From NCBI GenBank assembly GCA_902780235.1, contig CACZEL010000023.1, positions 1 through 62,948 of the forward strand: 62,948 nucleotides of DNA, in the 5' to 3' direction. Within the stretch, counting starts at the first letter, position 1, and every line of letters starts with the position of its first letter. This DNA comes from an uncultured Bacteroidales bacterium (GTDB lineage: Bacteria > Bacteroidota > Bacteroidia > Bacteroidales > Paludibacteraceae). Positions 24,175-33,419 of this stretch are shown here, in pieces. Both the position numbers and the translations under genes were made by a program. The notes below the pieces were generated by a model. That model was not told the origin of the DNA and ran no database searches. It was given only the letters and a program-made list of their open reading frames with translations.

Positions 24175-25834
24175 GAAGATTATTTTTTCGATGGTGGGCT
24201 TGAACAAGAGTTTCGGTCCGCAGAAACAGGTATTGAAGAATATCTACCTGAGTTTTTTCTATGGCGCTAAGATCGGAATCATCGGTCTGAACGGTGCCGG
24301 TAAATCAACCCTCTTGAAGATCATCGCCGGTATCGAAAAAGAGTACCAAGGCGAGGTCGTTTGGTCACCCGGTTACAGCGTTGGCTACCTCGAGCAGGAC
24401 CCGAAACTGGATCCGAACAAGACCGTTCGGGAGGTCGTGCAGGAAGGTGTACAGCCGATCATGGACATGCTCAAGGAGTACGACGATATCAATATGGCGT
24501 TTGCTGAGCCGGACGCTGATTTCGATAAGCTCTTGGCTCGTCAGGCTGAATTGCAAGACAAACTCGATGCTGCTGACGCATGGAATATTGACCAGAAGCT
24601 TGACCGCGCGATGGACGCGTTGCGTTGTCCGCCCGACGACGCGAACGTCACTACCCTTTCCGGAGGTGAGCGTCGTCGTGTAGCACTCTGTCGTCTGTTG
24701 CTGCAACAACCCGATGTGCTGTTGCTCGACGAGCCGACCAACCACTTGGATGCGGAGAGTATCGATTGGTTGGAGCAGCACTTGCAGCAATATGCCGGAA
24801 CGGTGATCTGCATCACGCACGACCGTTATTTCCTCGATAATGTAGCCGGTTGGATTCTCGAACTCGACCGCGGTGAAGGTATTCCTTGGAAAGGAAACTA
24901 CTCGTCGTGGTTGGAGCAGAAGACCAACCGCATGGCGCAGGAAGAGAAACAGGCTTCCAAGCGTCGCAAGACTTTGGATCGTGAGTTGGAATGGATCCGT
25001 ATGGCCCCCAAAGCACGTCACGCGAAACAGAAAGCGCGTCTGGAGTCGTACGACCGCATGTTGAACGAGGAACAGAAGGAGCGCGAAGAGAAACTCGAGA
25101 TCTTCATTCCGAACGGTCCGCGTTTGGGTAATAAGGTCATCAACGCAGAGGGCGTTGCCAAGTCGTTTGGTGACCGACTCTTGTTCGAGGACCTCAATTT
25201 CATGTTACCGCCCAACGGTATCGTAGGTGTGATCGGTCCGAACGGTGCCGGTAAGACGACCTTGTTCCGCATGATCATCGGTAGCGAGAAAGCCGACAAG
25301 GGTACGTTCAGCGTGGGCGAGACGGTTAAGATCGGTTATGTGGATCAGCAACATACGGACATCGATCCGAACAAGTCCGTTTTTGAGACCATCAGCGGCG
25401 GCACGGAGTATATCCGTGTGGCAGGTCGTGAGATCAATGCGCGAGCGTACCTGAGTCGCTTCAATTTCACGGGCGCTGACCAAGAGAAAAAATGCGGTGT
25501 ACTGTCCGGTGGTGAACGAAACCGTCTGCACTTGGCGCTGACCTTGAAGAGTGAAGCCAACGTGCTGTTGCTGGACGAGCCGACCAACGATATCGACGTG
25601 AATACGCTCCGTGCGTTGGAGGAAGGTCTGGAGAACTTCGCCGGCTGCGCCGTAGTGATCTCGCACGACCGTTGGTTCCTCAACCGCATCTGCACGCATA
25701 TCCTCGCGTACGAAGGTGACGGCAAAGTGTTCTGGTTCGAAGGCAGTTACTCGGAGTACGAAGAGAACAAGAAGATGCGTCTTGGCGAAGAAGCTTGTCA
25801 ACCGAAACGCGTTAAGTATAGAGGACTTAATTGA
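24161..25834 (+). CDS. ettA: ABC-F translational throttle EttA
   Basis: 557 residues (E. coli EttA has 555). Two ATPase cassettes: Walker A GLNGAGKST and GPNGAGKTT, signatures LSGGERRRVALCR and LSGGERNRLHLAL, and two DEPTNHLD/DEPTNDID Walker B motifs. The arm/linker AQEEKQASKRRKTLDRELEWIR lies between them. No membrane domain; it acts at the ribosomal E site. Start taken at ATG 24161 (MADDKKIIF), which overlaps folA by 14 bases; the longer in-frame extension upstream is folA sequence in another frame. Confidence 0.95.
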   Translation: MADDKKIIFSMVGLNKSFGPQKQVLKNIYLSFFYGAKIGIIGLNGAGKSTLLKIIAGIEKEYQGEVVWSPGYSVGYLEQDPKLDPNKTVREVVQEGVQPIMDMLKEYDDINMAFAEPDADFDKLLARQAELQDKLDAADAWNIDQKLDRAMDALRCPPDDANVTTLSGGERRRVALCRLLLQQPDVLLLDEPTNHLDAESIDWLEQHLQQYAGTVICITHDRYFLDNVAGWILELDRGEGIPWKGNYSSWLEQKTNRMAQEEKQASKRRKTLDRELEWIRMAPKARHAKQKARLESYDRMLNEEQKEREEKLEIFIPNGPRLGNKVINAEGVAKSFGDRLLFEDLNFMLPPNGIVGVIGPNGAGKTTLFRMIIGSEKADKGTFSVGETVKIGYVDQQHTDIDPNKSVFETISGGTEYIRVAGREINARAYLSRFNFTGADQEKKCGVLSGGERNRLHLALTLKSEANVLLLDEPTNDIDVNTLRALEEGLENFAGCAVVISHDRWFLNRICTHILAYEGDGKVFWFEGSYSEYEENKKMRLGEEACQPKRVKYRGLN

Positions 25835-25865
25835 GAATTAAAAATTAAAAAATTAAAATTAAGAA
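25835..25865. repeat. Heptanucleotide spacer before tilS
   Basis: ATTAAAA/ATTAAGA-type units run up to the TTG start of tilS. Confidence 0.65.
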
Positions 25866-26747
25866 TTGCTGCGCAGGGTTACAACATATATTCGTAAACA
25901 CGGGTTGTTGGATAAAGGCAAGCCGGTGCTGGTGGCCGTGAGCGGCGGTGCAGACAGCGTAAGTCTGTTGGATGTACTGCTGCAGGCGGGTTATACGTGC
26001 ATAGCGGCGCATTGCAATTTTCATCTGCGGGGCGCAGAGAGTGACCGCGACGAAGCGTTTGTGCGGGAACTTTGTTGTACCTTGAACGTGCCGCTGGAGG
26101 TAGCGTCTTTTGACACCTTATCCTACGCGCGCACAAATAACGTGAGCATAGAAGTAGCGGCACGGGAGTTACGCTACACATGGTTCGAACAGATGGCGCA
26201 GCAACATAGCTGCCAAGCGGTTGCAGTAGCCCATCATCAGAACGACCAAGCGGAGACGGTGCTGCTCAATCTCAAACGCGGAACAGGTATCCGGGGTTTG
26301 GCGGGAATGCGACCCAAGAGCACGAACCCGATGGCGCCGGAAGGAGTACCGATCGTTCGTCCCCTACTCTGCACGACCCGCGATTATATCGAACATTACC
26401 TGCGGGACAAACGGCATCTGAACTGGGTGACGGACAGCACGAACAGCGACGTGACGATCACCCGCAATGCCATCCGTGAACAGCTGCGGAGTTATACCAA
26501 AGCGGAGATCGAACATATCGCCCAGACGGCAGAATATATGCAGGGCTATATCGATATATTGGAAGGCAAAAACACACGCGAAGCAGGTATTGTCAAACTA
26601 TACGAAGAACTTCGCGCGTACGGATTTACGGAAATAGAGAAGATTTACGATGCCTTGGAGAAGGGAGAAGGAGGTAAAACATTCACCTCGAAGACCCATC
26701 AGGCAACGATAAAGAAAGGAAAATTATGCGTCATTTCGGTATCATAG
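25866..26747 (+). CDS. tilS: tRNA(Ile)-lysidine synthase, short form
   Basis: 293 residues. Modifies the CAU anticodon wobble C of tRNA-Ile with lysine. PP-loop VAVSGGADSVSLLD, then AAHCNFHLRGAESDRDEAFV, VAVAHHQNDQAETVLLNL and RGTGIRGLAGM. It ends at KTFTSKTHQATIKKGKLCVI, the end of the middle domain, so the C-terminal TilS domain (about 130 residues in many relatives) is missing. There is no room for it: aroE starts 22 bases before the stop. The start is TTG at the edge of a repeat spacer; an ATG may have been lost. Confidence 0.9.
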   Translation: MLRRVTTYIRKHGLLDKGKPVLVAVSGGADSVSLLDVLLQAGYTCIAAHCNFHLRGAESDRDEAFVRELCCTLNVPLEVASFDTLSYARTNNVSIEVAARELRYTWFEQMAQQHSCQAVAVAHHQNDQAETVLLNLKRGTGIRGLAGMRPKSTNPMAPEGVPIVRPLLCTTRDYIEHYLRDKRHLNWVTDSTNSDVTITRNAIREQLRSYTKAEIEHIAQTAEYMQGYIDILEGKNTREAGIVKLYEELRAYGFTEIEKIYDALEKGEGGKTFTSKTHQATIKKGKLCVISVS

Positions 26748-27454
26748 GGTATCCATTACACCACTCGTTCTCCGCGAAATATTTCTCGGAGAAGTTTGAG
26801 CGGGAAGGCATTGAGGCGGAGTACTCGCTCTATCCGATCGAAGTCGAAAGTCTAAAGTCGAAAGTCGAAAGCCTTTTGGGTTTTCTCGACGGCATGAATG
26901 TGACGATGCCGTATAAGCAGACGATTATTCCGTATCTGGAGCGTTTGGATGAGACTGCTGAAGCGGTAGGTGCGGTGAACGTGGTGCATCAACGGGTCGG
27001 TTATAACACAGACTGTATCGGTTTTATGGAGTCGATCAAGCCTTTGTTGCGAGCCACCGACCGCAAGGCCTTGGTGCTCGGTACCGGCGGAGCATCGAAA
27101 GCCGTTTGTTACGGACTTAAGCAGTTAGGCGTCACTCCTACCCTTGTCAGCCGTACGCCCAAAGACGGAATGATCGGATATAAGGACATGACGGAGGCGG
27201 TGATGACCGAGCACACGATCATCGTCAACTGCACGCCTCTCGGCATGGTGCCGGACACAGAGAGTTATCCGCCGATACCCTACGAACTGATTTCGGCACG
27301 ACATTTGTTGTTTGATTGTATCTACAATCCCGAAGAGACGGTTTTTCTGCGCCAAGGACGCGCACAAGGAGCCAAAACGCAGAACGGAATAGAAATGCTC
27401 TACGGTCAGGCGAAAGCAGCGTGGGCAATTTGGAATGAAGGAGTGAAAGAGTGA
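26726..27454 (+). CDS. aroE: Shikimate dehydrogenase
   Basis: 242 residues, the short Bacteroidetes type. Reduces 3-dehydroshikimate with NADPH. Motifs: GYPLHHSFSAKYFSEKF, NVTMPYKQTIIPYL with the catalytic Lys, NTDCIGF, Rossmann loop GTGGASKAVCYGL, and CIYNPEETVFL. An in-frame insertion ESLKSKVESLL is encoded by period-7 units (GAAAGTC/TAAAGTC, 26845-26873). Overlaps tilS by 22 bases. Confidence 0.95.
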   Translation: MRHFGIIGYPLHHSFSAKYFSEKFEREGIEAEYSLYPIEVESLKSKVESLLGFLDGMNVTMPYKQTIIPYLERLDETAEAVGAVNVVHQRVGYNTDCIGFMESIKPLLRATDRKALVLGTGGASKAVCYGLKQLGVTPTLVSRTPKDGMIGYKDMTEAVMTEHTIIVNCTPLGMVPDTESYPPIPYELISARHLLFDCIYNPEETVFLRQGRAQGAKTQNGIEMLYGQAKAAWAIWNEGVKE

Positions 27455-27477
27455 AAGAATTAAAGAATGAAAGATAT
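27434..27477. repeat. Heptanucleotide spacer (GTGAAAG/ATGAAAG type)
   Basis: Units GTGAAAG, GTGAAAG, ATTAAAG, ATGAAAG lie across the aroE stop and the next start. Confidence 0.65.
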
Positions 27478-28530
27478 ATGAAACGAATTTTTGTTATTCT
27501 CGCAGCCATCATGACGCTGGGCGCGATGCAGGCGCAGGTGTTGGAAGAGAACGAATCGGCACAGGTGTATTACAGTCCGAAGACGAGTGTGACCTTGGAT
27601 TTTACCTATACGGTTGAGACGCAGGTTCGCGGACAGTTCGCGGACTTCGCCGAATCGATGTTGGATATCAAGGACGCGGTGACGGAGACGAGCACGAGTT
27701 ACGAGATCAAGGATGTACGGATCGGTACATGCACTTCTACCGACTACAGCCGTCCGCATAAAGTGAAGACCGAAGCCGGTTTTCCGGTGCTGCTGAACAT
27801 CAACGACCGTGGTCTGTTGACGGGTTATAACGTTCCGCTGCCGGAGAAGAAAACCGCTCCGAAGCACGAGGAACAGACTCGTTCGAACAAACCCAAAGCC
27901 CCGAAGATGCAGGCGCCTCCTTATCCGGAAGATGTGCTCAAAGCCGCTACTCCCGAGGCACAGGCGTTTGAGGTAGCGAAGCAGATCTTCCATCTGCGTG
28001 AGACACGTATGTACCTTATCAACGGTGAGGTAGAACATGCGCCGGCAGACGGTAAGGCGATGGAGCTGGTGCTGGACGAACTGAACCGCCAAGAGCAGGA
28101 GTTGACCCGACTGTTCGTGGGCGAGAAGAAGACCCGTCGTGAGCATAAGACCATTCGCGTGGAACCAACCAACGACGGCCAACTGCTGTTCTTCTCCGAC
28201 GAGAACGGATTCACCGACGGCGACAATATTGACGCCGACACGATCGAGGTGCGTATGGTTTGTCAACAGCAGACCCGCAAAGCCCCTGAGGTGGTGGAGA
28301 AGAAGAACAACAAAAAGAGCGTTCCCGAGATGACGCAGATCGTGTATAACATCCCGGGAAACTGCCTCGTGAACGTGCTGTACAAAGGTCGCAGTTTGGC
28401 TGACCGCGAGGTGCCGGTAGCGCAATTAGGTATCGACGTAGCCCTACCGAAGAGCATGTTCACCGGTAGCGAACTGCCGAAGATTATTTTCAGCGAAAAG
28501 ACAGGTAATATTGTTTCCATATCGAAATGA
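27478..28530 (+). CDS. DUF4831 family secreted protein
   Basis: 350 residues with a signal peptide (MKRIFVILAAIMTLGAMQAQ). The sequence from VYYSPKTSVTLDFTYTVE to LLNINDRGLLTGYNVPLP matches the Bacteroidetes DUF4831 family, and the end (FSEKTGNIVSISK) is the family's usual tail. Function unknown; probably periplasmic. The stop overlaps the next gene by 4 bases, so the two are co-translated. Confidence 0.75.
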   Translation: MKRIFVILAAIMTLGAMQAQVLEENESAQVYYSPKTSVTLDFTYTVETQVRGQFADFAESMLDIKDAVTETSTSYEIKDVRIGTCTSTDYSRPHKVKTEAGFPVLLNINDRGLLTGYNVPLPEKKTAPKHEEQTRSNKPKAPKMQAPPYPEDVLKAATPEAQAFEVAKQIFHLRETRMYLINGEVEHAPADGKAMELVLDELNRQEQELTRLFVGEKKTRREHKTIRVEPTNDGQLLFFSDENGFTDGDNIDADTIEVRMVCQQQTRKAPEVVEKKNNKKSVPEMTQIVYNIPGNCLVNVLYKGRSLADREVPVAQLGIDVALPKSMFTGSELPKIIFSEKTGNIVSISK

Positions 28531-29432
28531 AAAAGTTCCTATTCATACTATTAGCCATTAGCTATTGGCCGTTAGCCTTAGCTCAAGAGATCAACTGTAC
28601 GGTGACGATCAATTCGGATCAGATTGAGGGTTCGAACAAGCAGGTTTATGAGACGCTCAAAGCCGGCATTCAGGACTATATCAATCAGAACCGATGGACG
28701 AACATGACCTACGCCGAGCACGAGAAGATCGAATGCAGCATGCTCATTGTGGTGAATGAAGTGACGGACAACGCGTATAAATGCGAGATGACGCTGCAGA
28801 GTCGTCGTCCGGTTTATGGCACTACCTACTCTACGCCGCTTCTCAATTTCGTGGACAAGAGTTTTAACTTCACCTACCAGGAGTTCGACCGTATCGAATG
28901 GCAGCAGAACACGTTCACCACGAACCTGACGGCGATGTTGGCGTACTACTGCTACCTCATCATCGGGCACGACCAAGACAGTTTTCAGCGCTTAGGCGGT
29001 ACGCCTTATTTCCAAGCCTGCGAAGAGATCGTGAATGTCTGTCAGAGTGCGTCTATGGAGCAGTCGGAACAAAAAGGATGGCTGGCTTTTGACAGTAACA
29101 GAAACCGTTATGCGTTGATTAACAACCTCTTGGACGAAGCCTTTAAGAAATATCGCAATTATTACTACGAGTATCATCGTTTGGGTCTGGACGAGATGAG
29201 CGCTAACGTGACAAACGGTCGCGCAAGAATCGCAGAAGGCATGCCCGTACTCAAAGAAGCCTACCGTGCCCGCCCTGCAACTTACGTCATCAACACCTTC
29301 CTCGACGCCAAATCGCAAGAACTGGTGGATATTTTCAGCAAAGGTACGGACAAAGAGAAGAAAACCGTGTATGACATCCTGACTGACATCGATCCGACAC
29401 GTCAATCGACATACGACAAAATAAATAATTAA
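28527..29432 (+). CDS. porD: DUF4835 family protein (PorD-like, type IX secretion)
   Basis: 301 residues. DUF4835 proteins are usually found next to recN in Bacteroidetes, as here, and are named PorD in some annotations. Hallmarks are ELNCTVTINSDQIEGSNKQV-like EINCTVTINSDQIEGSNKQV, RWTNMTYAEHEKI, and STPLLNFVDKSFNFTYQEFD. The signal peptide is unusual: its hydrophobic core (LLAISYWPLALAQ) is encoded by period-7 units TTAGCCA, TTAGCTA, TTGGCCG, TTAGCCT (28550-28580), the same units seen in spacers. Evidence for a role in type IX secretion is family naming plus the presence of other such genes here. Confidence 0.75.
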   Translation: MKKFLFILLAISYWPLALAQEINCTVTINSDQIEGSNKQVYETLKAGIQDYINQNRWTNMTYAEHEKIECSMLIVVNEVTDNAYKCEMTLQSRRPVYGTTYSTPLLNFVDKSFNFTYQEFDRIEWQQNTFTTNLTAMLAYYCYLIIGHDQDSFQRLGGTPYFQACEEIVNVCQSASMEQSEQKGWLAFDSNRNRYALINNLLDEAFKKYRNYYYEYHRLGLDEMSANVTNGRARIAEGMPVLKEAYRARPATYVINTFLDAKSQELVDIFSKGTDKEKKTVYDILTDIDPTRQSTYDKINN

Positions 29433-29502
29433 CTTTGGCTATTAGCTATTGGCTATTGGCTTTTTAAGGCTAACAGCTAACAACTAACGGCTAACAGCTT
29501 AT
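29433..29502. repeat. Heptanucleotide inverted pair, second copy
   Basis: TTGGCTA/TTAGCTA units, TTTTTAAGG, then CTAACAG/CTAACAA/CTAACGG units. Nearly identical to 22803-22870. Confidence 0.75.
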
Positions 29503-31077
29503 ATGCTAAAGCATTTACACATACAGAATTACGCGCTGATCAGCCATTTGGATATGGATTTCGCGGACGGTTTCTCGGTCATGACCGGTGAGACGGGTTC
29601 GGGTAAGACCATCATCTTAGGTGCCCTTGCCTTGGTGCTGGGTGCACGAGCAGACAGCAAAGCGATCACGGACGGCGAGGACAAATGTATCATCGAGGCA
29701 GAGTTCTCCGATTATATCATTCGTCGTGAGATATACGCCAACGGGAAGAGTCGTTCGTTCGTGGATGACAGCGTGGTGACGCTGCAAGAACTGAAGGTGC
29801 TGGCGAACCAACTCATTGACATCCATTCGCAACACGCGAACCTGCTGATTGAGAACGCCGATTTTCAGTTGGAGGTCATCGATGCCGTTGCGCAGAACGA
29901 AGCCGTCAAAGCACAATACAGCACCCATTACGAAGCGTATATCGCAGCCTGCGAGGCCTTGCATAAGTTGCAGGTTTTGGCCAAGAAAAGTCAGCAGGAC
30001 GCCGATTATATCCAGTACCGCTACCAATTGCTGAACGAAGCGAACCTGCAGGAAGGTGAGTTGGAAGAGTTAGAGCAAGAGCAGTACCGTCTGAGTCATG
30101 CGGAAGAGATCCGAACGGCATTGGAAACCGCGGTTGCGGCCCTCAACGGCGAGCAAGGTAGCGCGATCGAAGCCCTGCGGGCATGTCGTCTGGACGATGC
30201 TGCACCGGACTTGCAAGAACGTCTGGAGAGTGCGCGGATCGAGTTGCAGGACATTGCCGAAGAAGCCGAACGCATGGCGAACCGCGTGGAGATGGATCCG
30301 CAGCGCTTGGAGTGGGTGGAAGAGCGCATCGGTGCGTTGGAAGAACTGAAGCGTAAGTTCAGCGCCGAGACGATCGAAGAACTGATCGCAACGCGAGATG
30401 AGTTGGCGGAACAGGTGAATCGTCTGGACTCGTTTGATTTCGATATCGCACAGGCGCAGAAAGAGGTCGATGCCCAAAAGGCGACCCTGACCAAGACCGC
30501 CAAAGCCCTTACGGAGAGTAGAAAGAAGGTCATCCCGCATGTATGTAAGCAACTCATTGACGGCCTCACCCGTTTGGGCGTAGCGCACGCCAAAGTGGAG
30601 ATTCCGATCGCACCTACCGAGGACTTTACACCGACCGGCTGTGACGAGGTGCAGCTGCTGTTTGCGGCGAACCTCAACCAGAGTCTGCGCAACGTGAGCG
30701 AAGTAGCCTCGGGGGGTGAGATCAGTCGATTGATGCTCTGCGTCAAGGCTCTGATCGCCAGCACCAAAGGGCTACCGACCATCATCTTCGATGAGATAGA
30801 CACCGGCGTCAGCGGTGATATTGCCACGCAGATGGCCGCTATCATGAACGAGATGGCGAGCCACAGGCAGATCATCGCCATCACCCACCTGCCGCAGATC
30901 GCAGCCAAGGGTACGCACCATTACAAAGTCTATAAAGCCGATACGGACAAACGTACCGAGACCCATATCCGTCGTCTTACGGACGAGGAACGAATCACAG
31001 AGATCGCTTCGATGTTAAGCGGAAAGGATGTGACAGAGGCCGCAATGAAGACGGCCAAAGAATTACTGAGAAAATGA
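29503..31077 (+). CDS. recN: DNA repair ATPase RecN
   Basis: 524 residues, an SMC-like protein acting in double-strand-break repair. Walker A TGETGSGKTIIL near residue 33, long coiled coil from about 150 to 360, then signature EVASGGEISRLMLCVKAL and Walker B TIIFDEIDTGVSGDIA. Directly downstream of the DUF4835 gene, as is usual in the phylum. Confidence 0.95.
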   Translation: MLKHLHIQNYALISHLDMDFADGFSVMTGETGSGKTIILGALALVLGARADSKAITDGEDKCIIEAEFSDYIIRREIYANGKSRSFVDDSVVTLQELKVLANQLIDIHSQHANLLIENADFQLEVIDAVAQNEAVKAQYSTHYEAYIAACEALHKLQVLAKKSQQDADYIQYRYQLLNEANLQEGELEELEQEQYRLSHAEEIRTALETAVAALNGEQGSAIEALRACRLDDAAPDLQERLESARIELQDIAEEAERMANRVEMDPQRLEWVEERIGALEELKRKFSAETIEELIATRDELAEQVNRLDSFDFDIAQAQKEVDAQKATLTKTAKALTESRKKVIPHVCKQLIDGLTRLGVAHAKVEIPIAPTEDFTPTGCDEVQLLFAANLNQSLRNVSEVASGGEISRLMLCVKALIASTKGLPTIIFDEIDTGVSGDIATQMAAIMNEMASHRQIIAITHLPQIAAKGTHHYKVYKADTDKRTETHIRRLTDEERITEIASMLSGKDVTEAAMKTAKELLRK

Positions 31078-31089
31078 GTAAATGAGAAA

Positions 31090-32313
31090 ATGAGTTTGCC
31101 ATTAGCGGAACGAATGCGTCCAAAGACCTTGGACGAATACATAGGACAGAAGCATCTGGTGGGTGAAGGAGCGATCCTGCGCCAGATGATCGAAAGCGGC
31201 AATATCGCCAGTTTTATCTTGTGGGGTCCTCCGGGAGTCGGTAAGACCACCCTCGCCCGTATCATTGCCCACGAGTTACAACGCCCGTTCTACACCTTAA
31301 GTGCCGTAACGAGCGGCGTCAAAGAGGTGCGGGACGTGATTGACAAAGCCAAACGCAATGCGAGTCTCAACAGCGGTCTGTTTGCGCCTGCAGACAGTAG
31401 AAGTCCGATCCTTTTCATCGATGAGATCCACCGGTTCAGCAAGAGTCAGCAGGACAGTTTGCTTGGTGCCGTAGAAGAAGGCACGATCACGCTGGTTGGT
31501 GCCACGACCGAGAACCCGTCGTTCGAAGTCATTACGCCGCTGCTGAGCCGCTGTCAGGTGTATGTGCTCAAGTCCTTGGACAAGGACGACCTGCTCGAAT
31601 TGCTCCACCGCGTACTGACCCAAGACGCGTATATCCATTCTCTCGGACTGCAAGTCAAAGACACCGAAGCCCTACTCCGTTACAGCGGAGGCGATGCGCG
31701 TAAGTTACTCAATATCATCGAACTGGTAAGTAACAGCGGCGTCAAGGTCATTGACAACGAGACCGTCACCAAGCAACTGCAGCAGAACCCTGTTGCCTAC
31801 GACAAAGACGGCGAGATGCACTACGACATCATCTCGGCCTTCATCAAGTCGGTGCGCGGCAGTGATCCGCAGGCGGCGATCTATTGGCTGGCACGGATGA
31901 TCGAAGGAGGTGAAGATCCGAAGTTCATTGCGCGCCGGTTGGTGATCCTCGCAAGCGAAGATATCGGACTTGCGAACCCGAATGCGATGTTGCTCGCCAA
32001 CACTTGTTTCGATGTGGTGAATAAGATCGGATGGCCGGAAGGACGTATTCCTTTGGCAGAGACGACGATCTATTTGGCGACCTGTAAGAAAGATAACTCT
32101 GCCTATCTGGCGATCGACGAGGCCTTGGCGAAAGTGCGAGAGACGGGAAACCTACCCGTTCCGCTCCACTTACGCAACGCGCCTACCAGCCTGATGAAAG
32201 AGTTAGGCTACGCCGACGGCTACTTGTACCCGCATGACTTTCCGGGTCACTGGATCGCACAGCAGTACTTGCCCGACGAACTCGTCGGAACGGAGTTTTG
32301 GAAAAAATCGTAA
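31090..32313 (+). CDS. rarA: Replication-associated recombination protein RarA
   Basis: 407 residues, AAA+ clamp-loader-like ATPase (MgsA). Walker A GPPGVGKTTLARI, Walker B ILFIDEIHRFSKSQQD, sensor 1 GATTENPSFEV, and the tetramerisation/C-terminal domain GGEDPKFIARRLVILASEDIG. Preceded by a 20-base heptanucleotide repeat (ATGAGAA/ATGAGTA). Confidence 0.95.
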   Translation: MSLPLAERMRPKTLDEYIGQKHLVGEGAILRQMIESGNIASFILWGPPGVGKTTLARIIAHELQRPFYTLSAVTSGVKEVRDVIDKAKRNASLNSGLFAPADSRSPILFIDEIHRFSKSQQDSLLGAVEEGTITLVGATTENPSFEVITPLLSRCQVYVLKSLDKDDLLELLHRVLTQDAYIHSLGLQVKDTEALLRYSGGDARKLLNIIELVSNSGVKVIDNETVTKQLQQNPVAYDKDGEMHYDIISAFIKSVRGSDPQAAIYWLARMIEGGEDPKFIARRLVILASEDIGLANPNAMLLANTCFDVVNKIGWPEGRIPLAETTIYLATCKKDNSAYLAIDEALAKVRETGNLPVPLHLRNAPTSLMKELGYADGYLYPHDFPGHWIAQQYLPDELVGTEFWKKS

Positions 32314-32345
32314 ATATGAAAATGAATAAATGAGAAAATGAATAA
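32314..32345. repeat. Heptanucleotide spacer (ATGAATA/ATGAGAA)
   Basis: Units ATGAAAA, ATGAATA, ATGAGAA, ATGAATA separate rarA and hemW. Confidence 0.65.
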
Positions 32346-33419
32346 ATGGCCGGCCTTTACGTACATATTCCGTTTTGCAAGAAGAGATGTCGGTACTGCG
32401 ACTTCTTCTCGACCACCCGCTTGGAGCGGCAGGAAGTGTACGTAGCAGCCTTGGTCAAGGAGATAGCGGCACGCAAGGATGAGGCTGGTGAGCCTATCCG
32501 AACGATCTATTTCGGCGGCGGAACGCCGAGTACCTTAGCGCCGCAAGACATAACGCGTATCTTGGATGCTGTCGGGATCGATGAGGCTGAAGAGATCACG
32601 ATGGAACTCAACCCGGGAGATGCCTCGCCGGCGTACATGCAGGCGCTGCGCGACATAGGTATCAATCGTCTGTCGATCGGCATTCAGTCTTTTCAGGACG
32701 ACCTGCTGACGCTGATAGGGCGAAGACACAATGCACAACAAGCCATCAATGCCGTTCGCATGGCGCAGGAGGCAGGTTTTACGAACCTATCCATCGACCT
32801 CATGTACGCGCTGCCGACACAGACGATGGCGGCTTGGCAAGCAGATATAGAGACCGCTTTGAGCCTTGGCGTACAGCATATATCGAGTTACGGCTTGATC
32901 TACGAACAAGGTACCGCCTTGACCCAAGCGGTAGAGAGCGGTGAGTTAGAAGCGATTGATGAAGAGACGGAGAACGCGATGTACGACGAGCTCTGTTCGC
33001 GGCTCAAGCAAGCCGGCTTCGTACATTACGAGGTAAGCAATTTTGCCTTGCCGGGCTACGAAGCGAAGCATAACAGTCGGTACTGGGATCATACACCTTA
33101 TATAGGTGTAGGCGCAGGCGCGCACACGTATATACCGCCCGTTCGGAGTTGGAACAAGGACGACTTGGAGGCGTATATCCAAGGCGACGGGATACGGGAG
33201 AGTGAGACGCTGACCGAGACCGATCTATACAACGAGCGGATCATGTTGGGCTTAAGGACGAATCGAGGCATTGTCGGTCCAATATCGGTCCATTCTCGGA
33301 AGCAAATGGACGAATATATCCATAAAGGTCTCTTGCGCCGGACAGACGATGACCGGATCGTTGCGACACAAGAAGGGATACATATATTAAACAGAATAAT
33401 TGAAGATTTGATGATATGA
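32346..33419 (+). CDS. hemW: Radical SAM heme chaperone HemW
   Basis: 357 residues. The radical-SAM cluster motif is C11-x3-C15-x2-C18 (PFCKKRCRYCDF). Further motifs are TIYFGGGTPSTL, LNRLSIGIQSFQ-like INRLSIGIQSFQDD, and the HemN_C domain at the C-terminus (RIMLGLRTNRGI-like). HemW delivers heme to acceptor proteins; older annotations call it a coproporphyrinogen oxidase. It overlaps the next gene by 4 bases. Confidence 0.94.
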   Translation: MAGLYVHIPFCKKRCRYCDFFSTTRLERQEVYVAALVKEIAARKDEAGEPIRTIYFGGGTPSTLAPQDITRILDAVGIDEAEEITMELNPGDASPAYMQALRDIGINRLSIGIQSFQDDLLTLIGRRHNAQQAINAVRMAQEAGFTNLSIDLMYALPTQTMAAWQADIETALSLGVQHISSYGLIYEQGTALTQAVESGELEAIDEETENAMYDELCSRLKQAGFVHYEVSNFALPGYEAKHNSRYWDHTPYIGVGAGAHTYIPPVRSWNKDDLEAYIQGDGIRESETLTETDLYNERIMLGLRTNRGIVGPISVHSRKQMDEYIHKGLLRRTDDDRIVATQEGIHILNRIIEDLMI

